Assembly: GCF_036099295.1 (NCBI RefSeq)
Contig: NZ_CP107976.1
Coordinates: 4,650,001 to 4,714,000 of the forward strand
Reading direction: 5' to 3'
Source of the DNA: Streptomyces sp. NBC_00358
GTDB taxonomy: Bacteria > Actinomycetota > Actinomycetes > Streptomycetales > Streptomycetaceae
DNA: 64,000 nucleotides
Part shown: in pieces, positions 59,539 to 64,000 of the stretch
How the letters are laid out: each line of letters opens with the position of its first letter
Position numbering within the stretch: the first letter of the stretch is position 1
Translations under genes and position numbers: made by a program
The notes under the pieces: generated by a model
Told to the model about the DNA's origin: nothing
Databases searched by the model: none
The model's input: only the letters and a program-made list of their open reading frames with translations

Positions 59539-59590
59539 GGGCAGCGGATTCGGGCAGCGGATTCGGGCAGCGGATTCGGGCAGCGGATTC
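59539..59590. repeat. Four perfect 13-bp tandem repeats
   Basis: GGGCAGCGGATTC repeats four times without a change (59539-59551, 59552-59564, 59565-59577, 59578-59590), directly before a strong terminator. It is in the 241-bp gap after the PASTA kinase gene. Confidence 0.9.
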
Positions 59591-59591
59591 G

Positions 59592-59627
59592 GGAACGGGC
59601 CCGGCACTTGGGTGCCGGGCCCGTTCC
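59592..59627. terminator. Strong hairpin terminator
   Basis: GGAACGGGCCCGGCAC and GTGCCGGGCCCGTTCC form a 16-bp perfect stem with a 4-base loop, between the convergent kinase and bpa genes. Confidence 0.88.
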
Positions 59628-59722
59628 GATCGGGGTGACCTTCTGACGACTTCCGTACGGGGTGGCCCCGGGCGGCCTTCGAGGCGCCCTTCGACGACGC
59701 GCCGGCCCGGTGACCCGCGTGG

Positions 59723-60283
59723 TTACAGGTACGGTCCGCCCGAGCGGCCTCCCGTGCGGGGGTCCTCGTCACCCTCCAGTCCGCCGACACCCGGCGGCAA
59801 CGCACGGCGCATCTGCTCCAGTTGGGCCCTGGCCGCCATCTGCTGGGCGAACAGGGTCGTCTGGATCCCGTGGAAGAGTCCCTCCAGCCACCCCACCAAC
59901 TGGGCCTGCGCGATCCGCAGTTCCGCGTCGCTGGGGGTCTGATCGTCCGTGAAGGGCAGGGAGAGCCGCTCCAGTTCCTCCACGAGCTCCGGGGCCAGAC
60001 CGTCCTCCAGCTCCTTGACGGAACTGGCGTGGATCTCCTTGAGCCGGACCCGGCTGGCCTCGTCCAGAGGTGCGGCGCGCACCTCCTCCAGCAGCTGCTT
60101 GATCATGCTGCCGATGCGCATCACCTTGGCGGGCTGTTCCACCATCTCCGTCACCGGGATCTCGCGGGAGTCCTCGTCCCCGGTGCCGCCGAGAGCCATT
60201 CCGTCCTGGCCGACAACCAGGATCTGAGGGTTCTCCGGCGACCGTTCGTTCCTCGGCATCTCCATGCCGCCATTCTCTCGCAC
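59723..60283 (-). CDS. bpa: Bacterial proteasome activator Bpa
   Basis: A 186-residue protein matching Bpa (PafE) of actinobacteria. The helical core (about 50-160; VMRIGSMIKQLLEEVRAAPL, AQLVGWLEGLFHGIQTTLFA, QQMAARAQLEQMRRALP) forms the dodecameric ring seen in the Mycobacterium protein. The C-terminus ends GGPYL, the HbYX-like motif (GQYL in Mycobacterium) that opens the 20S proteasome gate. It activates ATP-independent degradation of unfolded proteins. The start is probably GTG 60283 (GGAG seven bases before), with ATG 60265 as alternative. Confidence 0.92.
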   Translation of the reverse strand: MRENGGMEMPRNERSPENPQILVVGQDGMALGGTGDEDSREIPVTEMVEQPAKVMRIGSMIKQLLEEVRAAPLDEASRVRLKEIHASSVKELEDGLAPELVEELERLSLPFTDDQTPSDAELRIAQAQLVGWLEGLFHGIQTTLFAQQMAARAQLEQMRRALPPGVGGLEGDEDPRTGGRSGGPYL

Positions 60284-60493
60284 CCACGTACTCCATCACG
60301 GTGGTGCCCCCCGTACACGGTGATCCACCACGAACGACGGCGCACTTCGCCACGGAACGCGGCTCCACCGCCCCTGAAGTGCGTGAATGGGGTCACTTTC
60401 TGTCGAGATGCCGGGATCACGGCGTCATGTGAGGCTGGTTCCGTCGATCACGGCACCCGTCTTGGCGAACCGTTCCGGGAGGGGGTCACCGAC

Positions 60494-61030
60494 GTGACTC
60501 CATGGCTGCGCACCCTGCCCACGGCCGGACTGCTGGCGGCCGCCCTGCTGAACGGCGCCGGCCAGCTCGCGAGCGCCGCCCCCGCGGGCCCCGGGGCCCG
60601 CTCGTACGCCGCCGCGCCGGGCCCGTCCGCCGTACGGACCGCCTCCCCGACCGCGGCCGGCCCCGCCGCCTCGGATCCCGCCCGGCCCACTCCCACGGCG
60701 GACTCCTCCCGCGCGGGCAGCTATGCGGGCGAGGGACGGGTACGCCCCGGCCGCCCGGATCCGGACCCCTCGGACGACACGGACAGCCCCGACAGCCCGG
60801 ACCTCCAGGACACGGCCCCCGCCGCCGACACCGACGCCGGACTCACGGACGCCGGGACCGCCACCCCCGAGCCCTCGCCGAGCGACGCGGTCCCCGTCCA
60901 GCAGAGCGTCGTGGGCCCCGGCGCCCCGCCCGAGCCCGCCCTGGAGCTCCTGCCGCTGGGCAGCGGCCTGATCCTCATCGGCCTCGGCCTGGGGCTGGCC
61001 TTCCTGGCCCTGCGGGCCAGGCGCGCCTGA
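60494..61030 (+). CDS. Secreted low-complexity protein with C-terminal membrane anchor
   Basis: A 178-residue protein from GTG 60494, preceded by GGGAGGGGG. It has a signal peptide (1-29; LPTAGLLAAALLNGAGQLASA), about 115 residues of low-complexity Pro/Ala/Asp/Ser/Thr sequence (DPDPSDDTDSPDSPDLQDT), and a C-terminal membrane helix followed by RARRA. The helix is preceded by LPLGSG, somewhat like a sortase motif but not LPxTG or LAxTG. It is probably a single-pass surface protein. No recognised family. Confidence 0.65.
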   Translation: MTPWLRTLPTAGLLAAALLNGAGQLASAAPAGPGARSYAAAPGPSAVRTASPTAAGPAASDPARPTPTADSSRAGSYAGEGRVRPGRPDPDPSDDTDSPDSPDLQDTAPAADTDAGLTDAGTATPEPSPSDAVPVQQSVVGPGAPPEPALELLPLGSGLILIGLGLGLAFLALRARRA

Positions 61031-61113
61031 GGTGCCGCCTCGCGGGCAGTCACGGCACCCGGACGAAGCCCGGAGCCGAAGTCCGTAGGCCGGAACCAGG
61101 AGGCAGGAGCCGG

Positions 61114-61183
61114 GGGGGGCGGGGCCACGGAGCCAGGGACCAGGAACCGGGGGGCGGGGCCACGGAGCCAGGGACCAGGGACC
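61114..61183. repeat. Two 35-bp tandem repeats with heptamer tail
   Basis: Two 35-bp units (61114-61148 and 61149-61183) match at 34 of 35 positions. They are followed by more copies of AGGGACC up to the end of the oxidoreductase gene, in the gap between it and the anchored-protein gene. On the minus strand this is the 3' untranslated region of the oxidoreductase. Confidence 0.85.
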
Positions 61184-61195
61184 AGGGACCAGGAA

Positions 61196-62176
61196 CTAGG
61201 GAGCGACCAGCAGCACCTTTCCGATGTGGCTGCTCTCCTCCAGCACCCGGTGCGCTTCCGCCGCGTCGCTCATCGGCAGCTCACGGTCCACGACCGGACG
61301 GACCTGACCGGCGTCGATCAGCGGCCACACATGCTCGCGTACGGCCGCCACGATCGCCGCCTTCTCGCTGAGCGGCCGGGCACGCAGCGAGGTCGCGCTG
61401 ACGGCGGCACGCTTGTTCAGGAGGGTGGCGATGTTCAGCTCCGCCTTGATGCCGCCCTGCATGCCGATGATGGCGAGCCGTCCGTTGACGGCGAGGGCCC
61501 GCACGTTCCGGTCCAGGTACTTGGCCCCCATGTTGTCCAGGATGACGTCGGCACCCGCCCCGCCGGTGGCCCGCTCGATCTCCTCGACGAAGTCCTGCTC
61601 GCGGTAGTTGATCAGGATGTCCGCGCCCAGCTCCGCGCAGAGGTCGAGCTTCGCCTTGGTGCCCGCCGTGACCGCGACCTTCGCGCCGACGGCCTTCCCG
61701 AGCTGGATCGCCATGGTGCCGATACCGCTGGAGCCGCCGTGCACGAGCAGGGTCTCGGCGGGGCGCAGATGGGCGACCATGAAGACGTTCGACCAGACCG
61801 TGCACGTCACCTCGGGCAGCGCCGCCGCCTGCTTGAGGTCCAGGCCCGCGGGCACGGGCAGCAGTTGCCCGGCCGGGACGGCGACCTTCTGGGCGTATCC
61901 GCCGCCCGCGAGCAGCGCGCACACCTCGTCGCCGACCGCCCAGCCGAGGACACCCGTACCGACCGCGACGATGCGACCCGAGCATTCGAGTCCGGGATAG
62001 GGAGAAGCCCCGGGCGGCGGGTTGTACATGCCCTGGCGCTGCAGCAGATCGGCACGGTTGACGGCACTGGCCACCACCTCGACCAGTACTTCGCCCTCGG
62101 CCGGCACCGGATCGGGGACCTCGTCCCACACCAGCGCCTCGGGCCCACCAGGTTCAGGAATCGTGATCGCGTACAT
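61196..62176 (-). CDS. NAD(P)H quinone oxidoreductase (PIG3-like MDR)
   Basis: A 326-residue zinc-free medium-chain dehydrogenase/reductase. Conserved blocks: VVASAVNRADLLQRQGMYNP, GLECSGRIVAVG, the AALPEVTCTVWSNVF helix, NADPH-binding HGGSSGIGTMAIQLG, and VILDNMGAKYLDRNVRAL. The motif NRADLLQRxGxYPPPPG is characteristic of the PIG3/TP53I3 quinone oxidoreductase branch. It probably reduces quinones or similar enones with NADPH. Complete length, ATG 62176. Confidence 0.94.
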   Translation of the reverse strand: MYAITIPEPGGPEALVWDEVPDPVPAEGEVLVEVVASAVNRADLLQRQGMYNPPPGASPYPGLECSGRIVAVGTGVLGWAVGDEVCALLAGGGYAQKVAVPAGQLLPVPAGLDLKQAAALPEVTCTVWSNVFMVAHLRPAETLLVHGGSSGIGTMAIQLGKAVGAKVAVTAGTKAKLDLCAELGADILINYREQDFVEEIERATGGAGADVILDNMGAKYLDRNVRALAVNGRLAIIGMQGGIKAELNIATLLNKRAAVSATSLRARPLSEKAAIVAAVREHVWPLIDAGQVRPVVDRELPMSDAAEAHRVLEESSHIGKVLLVAP

Positions 62177-62198
62177 GAGAGGGACGCTACTCCTGGGA

Positions 62199-62237
62199 GA
62201 CGCCGCCCATTCCTGCGGCAGGGGCCGGCCGTCCGCG
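62199..62237. repeat. Direct repeat, left copy
   Basis: The core TCCTGCGGCAGGGGCCGGCCGTC is at 62211-62233. The same 23 bp occur at 63338-63360, and similarity extends for about 40 bp. In the right copy this is the 3' end of the TrkA-N gene, so the left copy looks like a duplicated gene end. The two copies bracket the broken gene at 62304-63132. Confidence 0.85.
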
Positions 62238-62241
62238 TTTC

Positions 62242-62287
62242 CGTGACGGCCGGCCGACGGGTCCCCGCCGACCGGCCGGCCGTCACG
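62242..62287 (-). terminator. Inverted repeat, probable terminator
   Basis: CGTGACGGCCGGCCG (62242-62256) and CGGCCGGCCGTCACG (62273-62287) pair over 15 bp. It is just downstream of the broken gene on the minus strand. Confidence 0.7.
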
Positions 62288-62303
62288 CCGTGCCGGGCCC
62301 GGA

Positions 62304-63132
62304 TCAGGCGGTGACGAAGGTGAAGCTGAGGCTGATCTGCTTCGCGTCCGACATCGAGACCGTGTAGTTCTTCGGACCCGTGAGCCGGACCTCGTAGTCG
62401 GCCTTGTCGCCTTTGTGGTTGGCGGCGGCCTTCAGCGTGGCCGGGCCGTTGTCGGTCCGTACGACCTCAGCCGTGACACCCGCCGCGGTGAGCGTGGCGG
62501 GCAGCCTCACCTCCGCCGTCACCACCAGGTCGGCGTCACCGGAGTTGGTGGCCGTGACCGGTGAGAGCGGCGTGAAGGCGGAGCTGCTGAGCGTGAGGGA
62601 CTTCTTGTAGGTGTAGAGGAAGTCGCCGCTGTCGCTCTTGTTCCAGTAGGAGGCCGCGACGTCCACGGCGAGCTTGGCGCTCTTCGCGGGCGTGGAACTG
62701 GCTGTGGCGGTCGCGGTCGCGGTCGCCGTCGCGGTCGCGGTCGCCGTGGCGGTCGCGGTGGCGGTCGCGGTCGCCGTGACCGTGGCGGTCGGGCTCGTGG
62801 ATTCCGAAGGCGTGGGCGTGTCCGTCGCCGTACTCGTGGCCGTCGGGGAGGACGACCTGGTACTGGACGTAGCCCTGCGCGGGAACGTGCGGCTGGCCGT
62901 CGCCGGCGCTGCCGCCGACACGCTGCAGCGTGGCCGTCAGTCCCTCGATGCCGGTGGGCGTCACCGTGGCCTCAAAGGGCAGGTCGATGTCGCCATCGTT
63001 GTGGACGGTGATGATCGGGGTCCTGTAGGTCATCGTCGACTTGTCGAAGAAGACCGCGCTTCCGAGGGGGTGTGTCTGGTTTTGGATGCTGCTGACTGGC
63101 CGGTATATGCGTTGCTTCCGGGCGCAGTTCAC
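62304..63132 (-). pseudogene. Broken surface-protein-like gene (TA-repeat linker)
   Basis: Two minus-strand frames share one gene. From GTG 63132 the first reads a beta-sandwich-like region (AVFFDKSTMTYRTPIITVHN, then LPFEATVTPTGIEGLTATLQ) down to about 62860. The second, in another frame, carries a Thr/Ala linker (TATATATAT..., encoded by a GCGGTC-type hexamer array around 62701-62790) and a second domain (KLAVDVAASYWNKSDSGDFL to the stop at 62304). A one-base frame change between about 62840 and 62880 would join them. There is no signal peptide or good start, so the N-terminus is probably lost too. It is a decayed or assembly-error gene. Confidence 0.6.
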
Positions 63133-63333
63133 CGCAGTCGCTCATCAACTCCACTGTCAGGTATGGGAGTTGCTTTGAAATGCGTGTCGACGGGCCGCGA
63201 AAGCCCAGGCTTCGCCGAGTCGCGTGACGCCCGGTTCGTGACAATCTGCCGACCGGGCGCTGCCGACGTGGTCGCGCGCATGCGACGGGCGCCACTCTTG
63301 AGAGGGGCCCGGGCCGTCCCTGACGGATGCCGC
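63133..63333. other. Gap with no gene, less GC-rich
   Basis: Contains no recognisable gene or hairpin. The part next to 63132 is AT-richer than its surroundings, consistent with a junction where foreign or rearranged DNA has been joined. Confidence 0.4.
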
Positions 63334-63366
63334 CTACTCCTGCGGCAGGGGCCGGCCGTCCCGCGT
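63325..63366. repeat. Direct repeat, right copy (3' end of TrkA-N gene)
   Basis: Holds the 23-bp core shared with 62211-62233 at 63338-63360. Here it encodes the last residues (DGRPLPQE) and stop of the TrkA-N protein. Confidence 0.85.
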
Positions 63367-64000
63367 CGTCCGGACACCCCGCGTGTCCCTCGCGACCCTC
63401 GCGATCGTGATCAGCCGGTCCGTCAACTGCAGTGCGCCGACGTCCGGATCGTCGTAGCCGAGCACGCGATGTCCCCGTACGACGCTCACCACCAGGTCGA
63501 CGGTCTCCCGGACGCCCTGGCCCACCTCGGCCTTCATGACGGGCCGCTCGACGATGTCGAGCCCGCTGCCCTGATGGATCAGATCCTCCATCACCCTGCC
63601 CGCGGCGGGGCTGAGCACGGAGAGCCCGAGCAGCCGGCCGGCCGCGCTGGCGCTGGTGATGACCGCGTCGGCACCGGACTGCCGGAGCAGCGGGGCGTTC
63701 TCCTCCTCGCGGACGGCGGCGACGGTCTTCGCCTCGCGATTGAGCTGCCGGGCCGTCAGGATGACCAGGACCGCGGTGTCGTCCCGTTGGGTGGCGACGA
63801 TGATCTGCCGCGCCTTGTGCACCTCGGCGCGCATCAGCACCTCGCTGCGCGTGGCGTCCCCGATCACACCCGCGTACCCCTCGGCCGTCGCCGCGTCGAC
63901 CGCCCGGGAGCTCGGGTCGACGACGACGACCTGCTCCTTCTTGAGCCCGGTCGCACGGAGGGCCTCGACGGCCGACCGCCCCTTCGTTCCGAAGCCGACA
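63334..64000 (-). CDS. TrkA-N (RCK) domain protein, potassium channel-related, partial
   Basis: The C-terminal 220 residues or so of a protein that continues past the right edge. The Rossmann-type RCK/TrkA-N domain is recognisable: GFGTKGRSAVEAL (dinucleotide-binding loop), VVVVDPSSRAVDAATAEGY, GVIGDATRSEVLMRAEVHKA, ARQIIVATQRDDTAVLVILT and AVREEENAPLLRQSGADAVI. The C-terminal region (LDIVERPVMKAEVGQGVRET) looks like an RCK regulatory part. Upstream membrane helices of an ion-channel type, or none, lie outside the window. The last 27 bp belong to the direct repeat shared with 62211. Confidence 0.88.
   Translation of the reverse strand, partial: VGFGTKGRSAVEALRATGLKKEQVVVVDPSSRAVDAATAEGYAGVIGDATRSEVLMRAEVHKARQIIVATQRDDTAVLVILTARQLNREAKTVAAVREEENAPLLRQSGADAVITSASAAGRLLGLSVLSPAAGRVMEDLIHQGSGLDIVERPVMKAEVGQGVRETVDLVVSVVRGHRVLGYDDPDVGALQLTDRLITIARVARDTRGVRTTRDGRPLPQE

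Noticed and set aside
59539..59590. Regular 13-bp repeats considered as a CRISPR array or iteron origin
   Set aside because: There are no spacers, and no rep gene or cas gene is near; the array is uninterrupted and directly beside a terminator.
62701..62790. Hexamer array considered as a phase-variation switch
   Set aside because: The unit is six bases, so gain or loss of units keeps the frame; it can change length but not switch the gene on or off.
1..64000. tRNA, rRNA, riboswitch, prophage, insertion sequence or antibiotic gene cluster
   Set aside because: No cloverleaf with acceptor stem, no rRNA-like stretch, no transposase, integrase or phage structural protein, and no PKS/NRPS/RiPP gene set was recognised by reading; a covariance-model and profile search would be needed to exclude weak cases.

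Overview
The window is chromosomal DNA from a Streptomyces-type actinobacterium. It has very high GC, strong third-position GC bias, many GTG/TTG starts and short 4-bp gene overlaps. Typical gene families are present: WhiJ-like XRE/DUF397/HATPase regulators, SpoIIE-type phosphatases, Ser/Thr kinases (one with a PASTA domain), a branched-chain alpha-keto acid dehydrogenase operon and the bacterial proteasome activator Bpa. A canonical 18-bp parS palindrome lies upstream of aspS. In Streptomyces such sites cluster around oriC, so the window is probably in the origin-proximal core. From memory, the order metG-aspS-acyl-CoA dehydrogenase-M18 peptidase-bkd-response regulator-kinases resembles the S. 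coelicolor core; this was not checked by search.

Layout. 0-7.3 kb: a frameshifted MBL-fold alkyl-sulfatase gene, a small Tudor-like protein, then an envelope block. The block has a SigE-family sigma factor / membrane protein / GT51 glycosyltransferase operon (4-bp overlaps throughout), a lipoprotein L,D-transpeptidase, and an ECF sigma factor / membrane protein operon. Two of these wall-enzyme homologues lack expected catalytic residues. 7.2-16.6 kb: hydrolase/MarR pair, an HTH-TPR regulator divergent from a 45-residue secreted peptide, a WhiJ-like triad, an M20 amidohydrolase, an uncharacterised protein, a PP2C phosphatase and an NAD(P)-binding protein. 16.7-23.2 kb: membrane proteins, a secreted SH3-like protein, a FUSC-type protein and a VWA protein with a long acidic repeat. 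23.3-32 kb: metG, a large secreted repeat protein, an intradiol dioxygenase-like Tat protein, aspS and parS. 32-41 kb: a PAS/GAF/PP2C/HATPase regulator tail-to-tail with an AI-2E family permease (both with collagen-like tails), pirin, SseB-domain protein, acyl-CoA dehydrogenase and M18 aminopeptidase. 41-50.8 kb: secreted and membrane proteins, a thioredoxin/NHL protein, an AraC remnant, LURP-one-like protein, nitrilase-family hydrolase, a DinB-like fold protein, a GntR/MFS operon and a DD-carboxypeptidase. 51-62 kb: bkdABC with a structured leader, a LuxR-type response regulator, divergent Ser/Thr kinases, Bpa, a small secreted protein and a quinone oxidoreductase. 62.2-64 kb: a broken repeat-protein gene bracketed by direct repeats, then a TrkA-N protein running off the window.

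The most noteworthy candidate system is the HTH-TPR regulator (8784-10127) facing a tiny secreted peptide gene (10277-10414), with related palindromic sites in front of both. This is the architecture of RRNPP-type peptide signalling. No rRNA, tRNA, CRISPR array, insertion sequence or prophage was recognised.
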